The notes: generated by a model not told the origin, from the letters alone. DNA of 64,000 bases from Acetobacteroides hydrogenigenes (GCF_004340205.1 NZ_SLWB01000009.1:62001-126000), one strand, 5' to 3'; shown: positions 17,581 to 26,720, counted from the stretch's first letter. A program made the numbers and translations.

Positions 17581-17990
17581 GAAAAGCGGGATTATCCGAG
17601 TAGGTATTTCGATTTTGGCAGCTGGGAAAGCATCCAAACCGTTCATTTATCCCAATTAAAACGGTTTGAAGCCTCTGTGTATTAGCTAAAAATTATCCAG
17701 CAAAGGGTGGGGTAATGTTTACAGACGCAAAATCAGCTAAAGTATATAAGTAAATCACGAATAAATACTTTAAAATGACAGGATATTCGTTTGATTAGAT
17801 TGCAATGTATAAGGATCTTACGGTTGTATAATAAAATAGATCAAAATAGCAACGTAATATTACGTACCGAAAATTACTTAATCGACTGTAGATGCCCCCA
17901 GCTACATTTGCAGCCTAATTAAGCCAGTTAGAATTTCAATAATTCCCAACTTTTTTAAAATTCCCTTTTTAAAACCAACAGTCAAATAAG
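17581..17990. other. Non-coding gap, no clear gene
   Basis: No convincing ORF or RNA gene is seen in these 410 bp. The only notable element is the perfect 14-bp palindrome ACGTAATATTACGT at 17852-17865, of unknown meaning. Confidence 0.5.
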
Positions 17991-17992
17991 AA

Positions 17993-18021
17993 AAGCACCT
18001 CGTGAGAGATGCTTTTTTCTT
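17993..18021 (-). terminator. Probable terminator of the histidine kinase gene
   Basis: AAAGCA and TGCTTT arms with a 12-nt loop are flanked by A and T runs just past the stop at 18025, so it may work in both directions. The stem is short. Confidence 0.5.
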
Positions 18022-18024
18022 TTT

Positions 18025-20217
18025 TTAATTCTTTAGTTCGATTCTAACTGTGGTGCCTTGGCCTAATACGCTCTCTACAGAGATACGTCCATCATGCCTT
18101 TCGACAAAATGGTTGCAGATTAGCAGCCCAATTCCGGTAGTCGATTTACCATCGGGGCTGGTTCGTGGCTTTTTGGGGTTAATTTCCAACAGATGCGGAA
18201 TGATGCTCGCTTCAATACCCACACCATTGTCGGAAACGGCAATAACAGTCGTATCGGCCTTTACTTCCGCACTTATGCCAACAACCCCACCGTTATGGCT
18301 GTACTTTATGGAGTTTGATACCAGATTTCGGATTACCGTTTTGAGCATGTTTCGATCGGCAAATATCTCAATATCCCCGCTTACCTCATTGGCAAGGGTA
18401 ATTCCCTTGATTTGAGATGCTATAACAAGCTGCTTCTCGACATCGGAGCAAAGGCGCCTTAGGTTAAAGTAGGAAGGCTGGTAGTCGAAGCCTTCGATTA
18501 CGCTTTTAGTCCACGAAACCAGGTTGTCGAGCAGGTTTAGACCCTCTTCGGCCAAACAGGTTATGTCTTTAAGGAACATGGCCGTTTTAGTGTCGTTCTG
18601 CTTTTCTACATGCCCGATAAGGTTTTCTGATATAAGCTTAGTCGTTAAAAATGGATTCCTTAGGTCGTGACCAATAATGGAGTAGAACTTATCCATGTTA
18701 TTCTTCACCTTTTTGCTCTGAATGAGCTGGCTCTTCAGCTCGGCCTCCCTCCTCTTCCTTTTGGTTATATCATTTATAGTAGCCGTAAACGAAGAGAATG
18801 TTCCATCCGAACGCCTTACCCCAGACACTAGCACCTCCACCCAAATGGTCGTCCCATCTTTTCTATATATCTCTACATCTTCTTCGTAGTAGGATTCCGT
18901 TCCTTGCTTAAACTCCGAGAATCGGGCAAGAGAATCGGCTCTGTGCTCGGGAGTAATAATCTCAGGAATATAGGTTCCGATTAGCTCTGAGGGATCGTAC
19001 TGGAGGAGCGAGGCAAACTGTGCATTAACATAGGTAAACTCCATATCCTCGTTTATCCTTACAATAGACACCTTTGCCGTTTCGATGATAGACTGAGGCA
19101 TTTCACCCTCAATATCGAGCAGCATAAGCTCCCGCTTAAATCCGTTTACCTTCCGATGCTCAACGACAATGCTACTTATTTCGTTGTTTTGTACCAACGG
19201 CAAGGAAAAACGTTCGAACATCTCATCGTTCTCGAAGAAAATTTTTGGCTTTAGACTTCGAATATTCTGCTTGAAGAATGCCCTAAACTCCGAGGCTCTG
19301 GGATGTGCGGACAGGTTAAACAGAACACCGTTGCAGGGGTTTCCTTTTTTAAAGCCCTTTCCTTCGAACCACTGAATGGCAAGATCGTTGGCAAATGTAA
19401 CCTCAAGATTTTTGTTTATGATGAAGAGCGAATGCCTCAGATTTCCGGCCAGCGCGTTGCATTGCTTTCGGAGTACGACATGCTCGTTATCATCAATACT
19501 CTTATCGGTGATATCAATCCCTACGGAGAAGAAATGATCCTTTCCGTTTTTGGGAGCTGCCTGTGCGTGCATCCAAAAGGCCAACCGATCCTTACTCTTA
19601 ACCTTAAAATGGCTTTCGGAAATGGAGTATCCTCCCTCGCTTTTAAGCTTTCTGGATTGTTGATCTATCCGATTTGTTACATGTTCGGGCATAAGCTCTC
19701 GAAACGTACGACCAACCAGCTTTTCGGAATCTAGCCCAACAAACTGCCTCAGAGACTTATTAACGTAACCGATTTTCCCCTCTTCATTCCATTCTAAAAA
19801 CATAAATGGAGCATTGTCTATGATATGCGAAAGGGGAATATCTTCTTTGGATGAATTGCTTGCTTTTACCTCTGTAATACCATGTAGGGTAAATATGTAG
19901 GAGCCATGCTTACCATACTTACCATCGGTAGATCTTACCTTAACCTCCAATGCAGCACCTCTACCGGCTATTCGAACCTCTATCCTATCGTGCCAAACCT
20001 CTCCGGCAGCCATTGTACGCTGCCAGCTACGTATTTTTTCTTTCGAGATGGATATATTTTTTGAGAAAAATGGCCCATCAACACCCATCGTGCTATAGTA
20101 CTGGTTTAGGATAGATTTAGCCGTCGGGTTTTGGAAGGTAATCCGATTTTGGTAAACAACGAGAATGCCCGTATCTACCATGTCGGCGATTTGCAGCATT
20201 ACATTCTCATTAATCAT
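18025..20217 (-). CDS. Multi-PAS sensor histidine kinase
   Basis: This 730-residue kinase has no obvious membrane segment. About four PAS-like segments occupy residues 1-500; the clearest are near 135-245 (FMFLEWNEEGKIGYVNKSL) and 385-500 (with its PAC motif TATINDITKRKRREAE). Then come a HisKA-type dimerisation helix with the phosphorylated His517 in FYSIIGHDLRNPF, and an ATPase domain with the N box NLVSNSIKYS, DNGVGIE and TGIGLLI. It is divergent from the response regulator gene at 20351, so the two probably form a two-component pair. Cytoplasmic PAS domains suggest sensing of an internal redox, ligand or energy signal, but no cofactor residue can be assigned. Confidence 0.92.
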   Translation of the reverse strand: MINENVMLQIADMVDTGILVVYQNRITFQNPTAKSILNQYYSTMGVDGPFFSKNISISKEKIRSWQRTMAAGEVWHDRIEVRIAGRGAALEVKVRSTDGKYGKHGSYIFTLHGITEVKASNSSKEDIPLSHIIDNAPFMFLEWNEEGKIGYVNKSLRQFVGLDSEKLVGRTFRELMPEHVTNRIDQQSRKLKSEGGYSISESHFKVKSKDRLAFWMHAQAAPKNGKDHFFSVGIDITDKSIDDNEHVVLRKQCNALAGNLRHSLFIINKNLEVTFANDLAIQWFEGKGFKKGNPCNGVLFNLSAHPRASEFRAFFKQNIRSLKPKIFFENDEMFERFSLPLVQNNEISSIVVEHRKVNGFKRELMLLDIEGEMPQSIIETAKVSIVRINEDMEFTYVNAQFASLLQYDPSELIGTYIPEIITPEHRADSLARFSEFKQGTESYYEEDVEIYRKDGTTIWVEVLVSGVRRSDGTFSSFTATINDITKRKRREAELKSQLIQSKKVKNNMDKFYSIIGHDLRNPFLTTKLISENLIGHVEKQNDTKTAMFLKDITCLAEEGLNLLDNLVSWTKSVIEGFDYQPSYFNLRRLCSDVEKQLVIASQIKGITLANEVSGDIEIFADRNMLKTVIRNLVSNSIKYSHNGGVVGISAEVKADTTVIAVSDNGVGIEASIIPHLLEINPKKPRTSPDGKSTTGIGLLICNHFVERHDGRISVESVLGQGTTVRIELKN

Positions 20218-20315
20218 TGCTCACTCCGGAATTAGTACGATTCGAAAGCTGCAAGTATAGAAATTATTTTCATAAAAATCGGCGTACTTGGCATTAACTT
20301 ATTCATCCATTAATC

Positions 20316-20323
20316 TATATTTG
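20316..20323 (+). promoter_or_regulatory. -7 box upstream of response regulator
   Basis: TATATTTG fits TAnnTTTG and lies 28 bp before the ATG at 20351. A GAGGGGAG Shine-Dalgarno-like site is just before the start codon. Confidence 0.55.
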
Positions 20324-20350
20324 AGGCTTAAAATCAAGAGGGGAGTGTAT

Positions 20351-21004
20351 ATGAGCAGAACCAAGGTTAGCATACTGCTTGTCGATGATCATCCTATTTT
20401 TGCCGAGGCCTTAAAGCTGCTCCTAACCACAAGAAACGACTACGAGGTGATTGGAACATGCCTAAACGGGCGTGAGATGCTTGATTTCTTGACAAATAAT
20501 CGGCCCGACATAGCTCTAGTCGACATAAACATGCCTGTTATAAATGGCGAAGAAGCTATTACCAAGGCGCTAGAGCTACAGCCCGATCTGCACATAATTG
20601 TTTTGACATCCGAAGGGAAAAGTGCTACTTTAGAAAGAGTAATACACTCGGGGGTAAAAGGTTTTGTATCGAAGAGCAGCTGTCAATCCGAGCTTATTGA
20701 TGCCATAGAAACCGTGTACGAGGGAGGTGTCCACTTTTCGCAGGACATCTTCGACCTTTTGATAACCAGTATGCGGCAGCCCGAGAAAAATAGATCGATA
20801 GCAGACATCTTTACCATACGCGAGAAGGAGATTATCCGGCTTCTATGCCAAGGAAAAACATCGAAGGAGATTGCGCAGGAGCTGAGTATAAATCACCGAA
20901 CGGTAGAAACCCATAAGGCAAAGATCTTCGAGAAAACGGGGGTTAACAATACGATTAGCCTGGTGGTGTGCGCCATTAAGGACAACCTTATCGAGATCTT
21001 CTAG
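20351..21004 (+). CDS. NarL/LuxR family response regulator
   Basis: This 217-residue protein has a receiver domain (acidic pair Asp12/Asp13, phospho-acceptor Asp58 in ALVDINMP, Lys in FVSKSS) and a C-terminal LuxR-type helix-turn-helix (TIREKEIIRLLCQGKTSKEI followed by NHRTVETHKAKI). It would bind DNA when phosphorylated, probably by the kinase encoded divergently. The start at 20351 has a good ribosome binding site; the frame is open 21 codons further upstream without one. Target genes are unknown. Confidence 0.93.
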   Translation: MSRTKVSILLVDDHPIFAEALKLLLTTRNDYEVIGTCLNGREMLDFLTNNRPDIALVDINMPVINGEEAITKALELQPDLHIIVLTSEGKSATLERVIHSGVKGFVSKSSCQSELIDAIETVYEGGVHFSQDIFDLLITSMRQPEKNRSIADIFTIREKEIIRLLCQGKTSKEIAQELSINHRTVETHKAKIFEKTGVNNTISLVVCAIKDNLIEIF

Positions 21005-21169
21005 CCGCGATAGTACCGTGCTATTCGGATAGGAGTACCTACATATGCTGCTACTTTGTACCAAAGAAGCACCTTGTTGGCTTATCCCGATGGCAATAAG
21101 ATGAAAGCCTTGCTGCTGAGCATATGCGCTAAGGCATAAAACAACATATTCCATCCGAAGCAGTAATTT

Positions 21170-21430
21170 GCTTCCGCATCTATTCCCGTCTAGCTTATTT
21201 CAAAATATAGGAGATACCAATTCCTCGTCATACGGTATTCTAATCGTCTCTTGTCCATTCTCTCCAAGCTCTTATAGGCTAGGGCATACTATTACGCCCT
21301 TTCAGGGCTTCCTCTTTTTCCATAACCATCCATTTTTACGCCGTCGCGCCGCCATGCAGCACGAGCAGCGCTATGCTACAAGGATTATGCCCTTTAGCCG
21401 AAGGGCTAAAGCAGAATTCTAACGAGTAAA
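21170..21430. repeat. Hairpin-rich dispersed repeat element
   Basis: The segment contains TAGGCTAGGGCATACTATTA followed by CGCCCTTTCAGGGCTT, and later GCCCTTTAGCCGAAGGGC. The same theme (a CCC...GGG hairpin, a GGCTAT-like spacer, then AGCCCTT-AGGGCTT) occurs at 32810-32865 and, inverted, at 32928-32975. It has no plausible gene and is probably a non-coding mobile-repeat family. Confidence 0.55.
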
Positions 21431-21550
21431 CTACCAATAGCTGCATGTTGTCCTCCCACTTAGGCTACGCTCAGCGATCGGCAGGGAGTAGGGGCGTACT
21501 TTTCGTTAGCTCCATTAGCTTCGAAGCGCATAAATAGGGTTTCGACAGAA

Positions 21551-21919
21551 GTCTACGGAGCTTCTACGATGCTTTACACCCTTTCGAGGAACGTTTACGG
21601 AGCTTCGAGAGATCTTTACGCCCTTTCGAAGATGGTCAACACCTTTCAAAATATAGCTTACGCCATTCTGACGATGGTCTGCGCCATTCTGAATATAGTT
21701 TACGCCATTCTGAAAATGGTTTACGAGCTCGTAAACCATTTTCAGAAGCTCGTAAACCTTCTTCAGAATGGCGTAAACTTCTCTCTAAAGCCCGTAAGCT
21801 ACTTTCGAAGCTCCGAAAACCTTTCTCGAAGCTCCGTAAAGCATTGTCGAAATAGCCGAAACCATTATCGAAGCTTCGTAAGCTTCTCTCGAAATGGCGT
21901 TGACCATATTCGAAGGGCA
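21551..21919. repeat. Array B: convergent 21-bp repeats with central palindrome
   Basis: Nine units related to GTTTACGCCATTCTGAAAAT start at 21551, 21572, 21593, 21614, 21635, 21656, 21677, 21698 and 21719, exactly 21 bp apart. They meet a perfect 36-bp palindrome at 21710-21745 (centre GAGCTC). Beyond it the same unit runs in the opposite orientation, with GTAAAC-type ends at 21731, 21752, 21773, 21794, 21815, 21836, about 21857, 21878 and 21899. The units diverge outward from the centre. The array lies about 600 bp upstream of the helical protein gene at 22516. Confidence 0.92.
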
Positions 21920-22058
21920 TTTCTTAGGCATTAGAGCTCTAACAGTAGCTTTACAGGGGGAGCGGAAGCGGTAAAAAGTCTAGGAATTTCACATTTAAAA
22001 AATTCAACTCCCACAAACGAGGCAGATGTTAATGAATCAGCATGTCGCTGCATAAAAC

Positions 22059-22180
22059 ATGTCCCCCGCTGGCAGTGGCAGGGGGTGGGAAATGCGCCTT
22101 AAATGGTAAGTATACGGCACATATAGTGACTATACGCTACCTAAACTCCAACCCCTTACCCCCGCCAGCAGGGGACAACC
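22059..22180. repeat. Inverted pair of CCCCCGCTGGC-type elements
   Basis: GTCCCCCGCTGGCAGTGGCA (from 22061) followed by GGGGGTGGG is matched in inverted orientation by CCCCTTACCCCCGCCAGCAG followed by GGGACAAC (about 22151-22180). The family is shared with 4650-4692 and 59876-59910. Confidence 0.65.
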
Positions 22181-22515
22181 TTCGAAATGGAGTCCGTCTA
22201 ACTTTTAAATGCAAAATCCGCGGTATAAAGCCACCATAAAGTGCTTTACTGGAATAGATTAATCGCAAAAACAGGTATGCTACACCATAAAAAACAGCCC
22301 CTACAGCTATTTGTAGACGCGATTAACTTTTTTAGCTTTATGTACGCTAAATTTTTTCAATGTAAGCTATTGACATGTTGGTAAGATTCTTCATAACTTG
22401 AATGCAGATTTACAGATAAGTCGTTATGTATAAGCATAGCGCATCTGTGAGCCTACTGAACCCCCCAACTATTTGGGGTAATTGAGAACAGAATATAAAT
22501 CAAAACCAACAGCCC

Positions 22516-23250
22516 ATGAGTAAAGAACTTTTAAGATGCTACACTATGCCGGACACTGAAATGCTAACCGAAGCAAAAACCAAGCTCGAGCTTGCCAAGC
22601 AGGATATTGCCGAGCTACAGTCCGTAGAACCCTCCCTAACCGTAGTCGATATTGATGCCAATATCGCTGAGGTTGAAGAATGCTTAAACGACTACTCTAG
22701 CCTAGAGAGCAGAGGTAACATTACTATTGCTACGCAAGATCTTATGGATATCATGCAGGAATGCAGGGAAGAGGTGCAATTTTTCTTTTTCCACTGCGAA
22801 AGAGCGCTATCCGATAGGTCTACGGCATCTATTGCGTTTGGACGTAAGGGAGTAGAAAAGGCCAGAACCAACTCCGAGAAGATGGTAAGCCTTTTAAACC
22901 AAATTATCACCAACTACAGTAAGCCCGAATACGAGGCGAAGCTGAATGCACGGCTTCCTAATGGTTATAAGACGAAGCTGGTAGATATAAAGACACGGTT
23001 AACTAATGCAATTGCGGTTCAAGCGATGGCAAAGGCAAGTCGGCCAGCCGACACCGAGGTTCGTATTGCTAAGTACAATGCTGTTTACACCTTTACCCGT
23101 AATGTATGCGAGGCCGGTAAGGTTGCCTTCCGTGGTAGCTACGCCAAGCAGCAGCAGTACACCATGTACGATACGCCAGCGCCCAAAAAGGATAGCAACA
23201 CCGCTTTTAAGAATACGGAACTTCCTACACAGGAGGAAGGACAGGCTTAA
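22516..23250 (+). CDS. Helical protein of unknown function, paralogue 1
   Basis: The 244-residue soluble, probably all-alpha protein has no signal peptide. I do not recognise the family. It is clearly homologous over its full length to the product of 58240-58965: both have MLTEAKTK/MLTESKTK, LNDYSSLES/LNDYTSLES, PADTEVRIAKYNAVYTFTRN/PADTEERIAKFNAVWNFTRN and SYAKQQQY near the C-terminus. The shared N-terminus supports this start. Array B lies upstream, and downstream is a terminator nearly identical to that of the paralogue, so a whole cassette was duplicated. The repeated pairing with 21-bp arrays suggests a role with those repeats (inference only). Confidence 0.8.
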   Translation: MSKELLRCYTMPDTEMLTEAKTKLELAKQDIAELQSVEPSLTVVDIDANIAEVEECLNDYSSLESRGNITIATQDLMDIMQECREEVQFFFFHCERALSDRSTASIAFGRKGVEKARTNSEKMVSLLNQIITNYSKPEYEAKLNARLPNGYKTKLVDIKTRLTNAIAVQAMAKASRPADTEVRIAKYNAVYTFTRNVCEAGKVAFRGSYAKQQQYTMYDTPAPKKDSNTAFKNTELPTQEEGQA

Positions 23251-23289
23251 AAGATAAAGATGCCATAAGCAAGATTTTATTTCTTAACT

Positions 23290-23327
23290 AACCCCCAATA
23301 CCGAGCGTTCTTGGTGTTGGGGGTTGC
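23290..23327 (+). terminator. Terminator of helical paralogue 1
   Basis: AACCCCCAATACC and GGTGTTGGGGGTT arms enclose about 10 nt and are followed by a T-rich stretch. Read in gene sense it is almost the same as the terminator after the 58240 gene. Confidence 0.85.
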
Positions 23328-23559
23328 TTTTGCAAAGGCATAGAAAACTCGTTAGATAGGTAAATATTTAACCTTTAGAGTACAACCATAAGATATTTTA
23401 GCTACATTTCGAGCATCTATTTTTAAATCGTAAACCTAGGATAAGTATAGAGGTAGAAAAACACTTCTTGTGCGCCCTGTTTCGGGGGTGCTGGGTTTGC
23501 GGGAATAGATAGGAAAGGTCTAACAATAATTAGATATACCCACCCAAAACTGGAAGAAT

Positions 23560-23628
23560 ATGTTTGATAAAGTCAGACATATAAATGAGTTTACCAACAA
23601 TGATAAAATAGATACAGACCCCCTATGA
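23560..23628 (+). CDS. Short leader ORF coupled to the GHKL-nuclease gene
   Basis: A 22-codon ORF starts at ATG 23560, eight bases or so after GGAAGA, and ends with TGA that overlaps the ATG of the next gene (ATGA at 23625-23628). Such overlap is typical of translational coupling. The peptide MFDKVRHINEFTNNDKID (first 18 residues) has no known match to me. It may be a leader that controls translation of the large gene, or the remnant of a lost partner gene. Confidence 0.5.
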   Translation: MFDKVRHINEFTNNDKIDTDPL

Positions 23629-26216
23629 TACAATCAATTGAAATAGAAAGAAAAGAAGACGGCCCACGTTCAATAGCCGACAAAATAATAAAACGACTTC
23701 ACGACTTAGAAATGACCGTGGAGAATAACCACGGACGTTGGGCATGGGAGTTACTGCAAAACGCAAAAGACAGCATTGCAGATAATGACAGAAAAGTTTC
23801 CGTAGAAATAGAATTAAGTAGAGATAGTGTTGTTTTTAGGCATAATGGATCTCACTTTACGCAAAAAGATATTAGGGGGCTAATTAATCAGATTTCATCT
23901 AAAGAAGTTGAAGAAGGGCAAGAGAGCAGTAGAACAGGAAAATTTGGTACAGGTTTTCTTACTACTCACCTGCTTTCAAAAATTGTAGAAGTTGAAGGTA
24001 TTGTTAAGACCGTTGACGAAGAATACTATCGCTTTTCTTTCCAGATGGACAGAAATGGCAATACTACAGGACAACTTGTTCCAAAAATTGAAAACGCTTG
24101 GACTGCATTTCATGAATCAACTGAGGATAATAAGATTGACGAATATGATGAAGATGATTTTAACACCTCTTTTACTTATAATCTTGTAACAAAGGAGCAA
24201 AAAGATATTGCAAGAATAGGCGTTAATGAATTAACTGAACTAATTCCATTTGTATTGGCTTTTATTCCAGTCATTGATTCAGTAAATATTATTGACAGTA
24301 TTAACAACAAGACTACAAAATTTGAAAATAGCGAGATAATTGAAGATGATGTTTTGTTGACTATTATTAAAACTGAAAACAAAAAGAAGATTAAAATTAA
24401 AATTCTTTTTGCCGAAGATAACAATGTTGCAATTGCTTCAATTGTTGAAGAAACCAAGGATGGTTATGCGATAAAAAGTTTAAATGACTACCCAAAGTTA
24501 TTTTGCGATTTTCCTCTAATTGGCACTGAAGATTTTCATTTTCCTGTAATTGTAAATAGTTTTTACTTCAATCCTCTAATTGAAAGAGATGGAGTTTGGC
24601 TTAAAGGTGACGACAAACAAGAAGTTGATGAGAATAGAGAAATAATTGAAAAAGCAGTTAAACTTTACGGCCAACTTGTTGAAAGAATTACTGACCTTAA
24701 CTTTTATGACTACTACAATATTTGTCTGAACAAAACTCCAAACACAAATCATAAATATTTTGACGAGAAGTGGTATCAAAACAATGTTCAGAAAGTTTTA
24801 AGAGAAGTAATTACCAATTCAAAAGTTATAGAAACAGAAGATGACAAAGTTCTTTTTAGCGATGTAAGTTTCCCGGATCCAGACTTGAAGAAGGAAGATA
24901 GAGAAAAAATTTGGCAATTCTCGTCTGACTTAAAGGCTAAAATACTTCCAGCAAAGAAACATATCCATAAATGGGCAGACCTCATATGGAATGATTGTTC
25001 TATAATTGATTTCGAGAACATTGCAACTGATTTGAGCGAAATAAATAACATTACAGACCTTCAAAATTGTTTAAGACTAAATATTGAGAATACAATTAAA
25101 TGGCTTCAAAGTATTTATGATTTTCTAATTGGAAATAAATGTACTGAATTATTTAATGAATTAGAAATTGTACCTAATCGATTAGGTGCATTTCAAAAAG
25201 TAAATGAAGTTATAAATAAGAGATATGATAGTTTACGTAAACAATGGATAACAAACAAACAACTTATCCCTAATTTATATTTAGACGAACTTAATGACGA
25301 TATTTTACTTGATATTTTTGCTTTAATCGGGTTAGAAGATTGGCGAGAATATTTAGTTTATGAAGGTATTGATATTTCTGCATTAACATCAGCAAAAATT
25401 GACATACAAAATATTTCAAGTGATATTACACTAGGATTAAAGGAAAAGAAAGTTTACGATGAAAACACAATTAAAGCAGTAAGACTTTTATCAGAATGGT
25501 TTGACAATAACGAAGATATTGGCAAAAAACACTTTCAAGAATTATATAAAAATAGAGCGAAGTTATTTTTAGACACAATAGATGATAAAGATAGTTTATA
25601 TCGAATTATGAAAAGTAATATTTCTTTATCAAAATTATCAGAAATCACTCTAACTATTGAAAATGACCCCGAAATACTTAACCTTATTGCTAAACGAAAA
25701 AAAGAGATAGAAGAAGAAAAAGACCGAAACGAAGTAGGTGAAAAAGTAGAAAATATTTTAGCTGAGACATTACAAAAGCATGGATTTGAAGTTAAAAAAG
25801 AAATTTTTGGAAAAGATTTAATCATTACACTTAAAAAGAAAAACATTAGATATGCTATTGAAGTAAAATCTACATCGAGATCATCATATGTTTCAATGAC
25901 CTCATACCAAGCTGAAACTGCAGTTACTGAAGCAGACAATTATGCTTTATGTGTTGTTCAAAAAAATGGTTCTGTATTAAATACTGACTATATTAGAAAG
26001 AATTCTAAATTTGTTACCAACATTGGTGAAAAACTTAAAATGAAATTTGACGAAGTTTCAGAATTTGAAACTAATAAAATGGGAATTGCAAATACCAATG
26101 ATGATATTGATTTGTATTACGAAAATGATTTAATTTACAAATATAAAATCAGCAACAACATTTGGTCAAAAGGAAAGATTTTTGGGGATTTTATAGATCA
26201 TATCAATAAAATATAA
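23625..26216 (+). CDS. Sacsin-like GHKL ATPase fused to PD-(D/E)xK nuclease-like domain
   Basis: The 863-residue protein is markedly more AT-rich than its neighbours, suggesting transfer. The N-terminal ATPase has a Bergerat-type N box ELLQNAKD (Asn46, Asp49), the sacsin/NO VEIN style HNGSHF in place of DNGxG, and a GKFGTGF lid motif near residues 103-109. A long middle region has no motif I recognise. The C-terminal segment from about residue 704 (VGEKVENILAETLQKHGFEV) leads to Asp731 and Glu746-x-Lys748 (IEVKST), a PD-(D/E)xK/DUF3883-like arrangement. ATPase-nuclease fusions of this sort are typical of phage or plasmid defence, so that is the likely role (inference). It stands alone except for the coupled leader ORF and a small Cys-rich gene downstream. 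Confidence 0.75.
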   Translation: MIQSIEIERKEDGPRSIADKIIKRLHDLEMTVENNHGRWAWELLQNAKDSIADNDRKVSVEIELSRDSVVFRHNGSHFTQKDIRGLINQISSKEVEEGQESSRTGKFGTGFLTTHLLSKIVEVEGIVKTVDEEYYRFSFQMDRNGNTTGQLVPKIENAWTAFHESTEDNKIDEYDEDDFNTSFTYNLVTKEQKDIARIGVNELTELIPFVLAFIPVIDSVNIIDSINNKTTKFENSEIIEDDVLLTIIKTENKKKIKIKILFAEDNNVAIASIVEETKDGYAIKSLNDYPKLFCDFPLIGTEDFHFPVIVNSFYFNPLIERDGVWLKGDDKQEVDENREIIEKAVKLYGQLVERITDLNFYDYYNICLNKTPNTNHKYFDEKWYQNNVQKVLREVITNSKVIETEDDKVLFSDVSFPDPDLKKEDREKIWQFSSDLKAKILPAKKHIHKWADLIWNDCSIIDFENIATDLSEINNITDLQNCLRLNIENTIKWLQSIYDFLIGNKCTELFNELEIVPNRLGAFQKVNEVINKRYDSLRKQWITNKQLIPNLYLDELNDDILLDIFALIGLEDWREYLVYEGIDISALTSAKIDIQNISSDITLGLKEKKVYDENTIKAVRLLSEWFDNNEDIGKKHFQELYKNRAKLFLDTIDDKDSLYRIMKSNISLSKLSEITLTIENDPEILNLIAKRKKEIEEEKDRNEVGEKVENILAETLQKHGFEVKKEIFGKDLIITLKKKNIRYAIEVKSTSRSSYVSMTSYQAETAVTEADNYALCVVQKNGSVLNTDYIRKNSKFVTNIGEKLKMKFDEVSEFETNKMGIANTNDDIDLYYENDLIYKYKISNNIWSKGKIFGDFIDHINKI

Positions 26217-26394
26217 TTGAATACAAAATAAAAATGCAAGCAATACTCTGTAAATATTATTGCTTATTAAAACATATTTATGGATAGTCAAGACACTACC
26301 TTTGCACTCTTAGGCACGAACGAGGATCAAATTTTTTTTAACGAAATATTTTAGATAATGTCTCGTAAGTTTATTAACAAAAATACGTGTGAAT

Positions 26395-26574
26395 ATGGAA
26401 GATTTTGACGATTATGAGGAAAACCATAATTATCATGATAATTATGACGAAGACAACGAAGACTATTATAACAATGATTATCAATACGATTCGAGTATTG
26501 ATAATGGTTGTGGTGAAGGGTATTCTTGTAGTGAATGTACAAATGCTGGTTGTTCAGCGCATCCTCTAAATTAG
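26395..26574 (+). CDS. Small acidic protein with Cys-rich tail
   Basis: This 59-residue ORF begins MEDFDDYEENHNYHDNYDED and is nearly all Asp, Glu, Asn, Tyr and His, ending with a Cys-rich tail CGEGYSCSECTNAGC (C-x5-C-x2-C-x4-C). A GTG two codons earlier is an alternative start. The acidic leader plus Cys-rich core could be a small metal-binding protein or a ribosomal-peptide precursor; no modifying enzyme is seen nearby. It shares the AT-rich composition of the preceding ATPase-nuclease gene. Because the composition is biased, the ORF could be fortuitous. Confidence 0.4.
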   Translation: MEDFDDYEENHNYHDNYDEDNEDYYNNDYQYDSSIDNGCGEGYSCSECTNAGCSAHPLN

Positions 26575-26606
26575 TAGTTCATCCTTTGCTAAGCATAGAT
26601 TATAAG

Positions 26607-26664
26607 CACAAAGCTCGGCATAGTCTGTAACTATGTCGGATATAATTAGCGGTTTTAAACCGCC
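26607..26664. repeat. Two-hairpin REP element, copy 1
   Basis: CACAAAGCTCGGCATAGTCT followed by GTAACTATG forms one hairpin and GCGGTTTTAAACCGC a second. A homologous copy lies at 44942-45000 with compensating changes in the stems (CATAGT/ACTATG here, CGAAGTC/GACTTCG there). This is the layout of REP sequences mobilised by RAYT transposases. Confidence 0.75.
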
Positions 26665-26720
26665 ATAAAAAGAATAATAGGTTAGGCTGTGGCATCTACT
26701 AAAGGCTAATAAGCGTACAA

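Noticed and set aside
17852-17865. Palindrome ACGTAATATTACGT as an operator
   Set aside because: It stands alone, far from both neighbouring starts, with no second copy seen in the window.
21515-21934. Heptad-repeat proteins in array B (both strands)
   Set aside because: Open frames exist in several phases because 21 is a multiple of 3. The inverted half encodes unrelated heptads, so selection on protein is unlikely.
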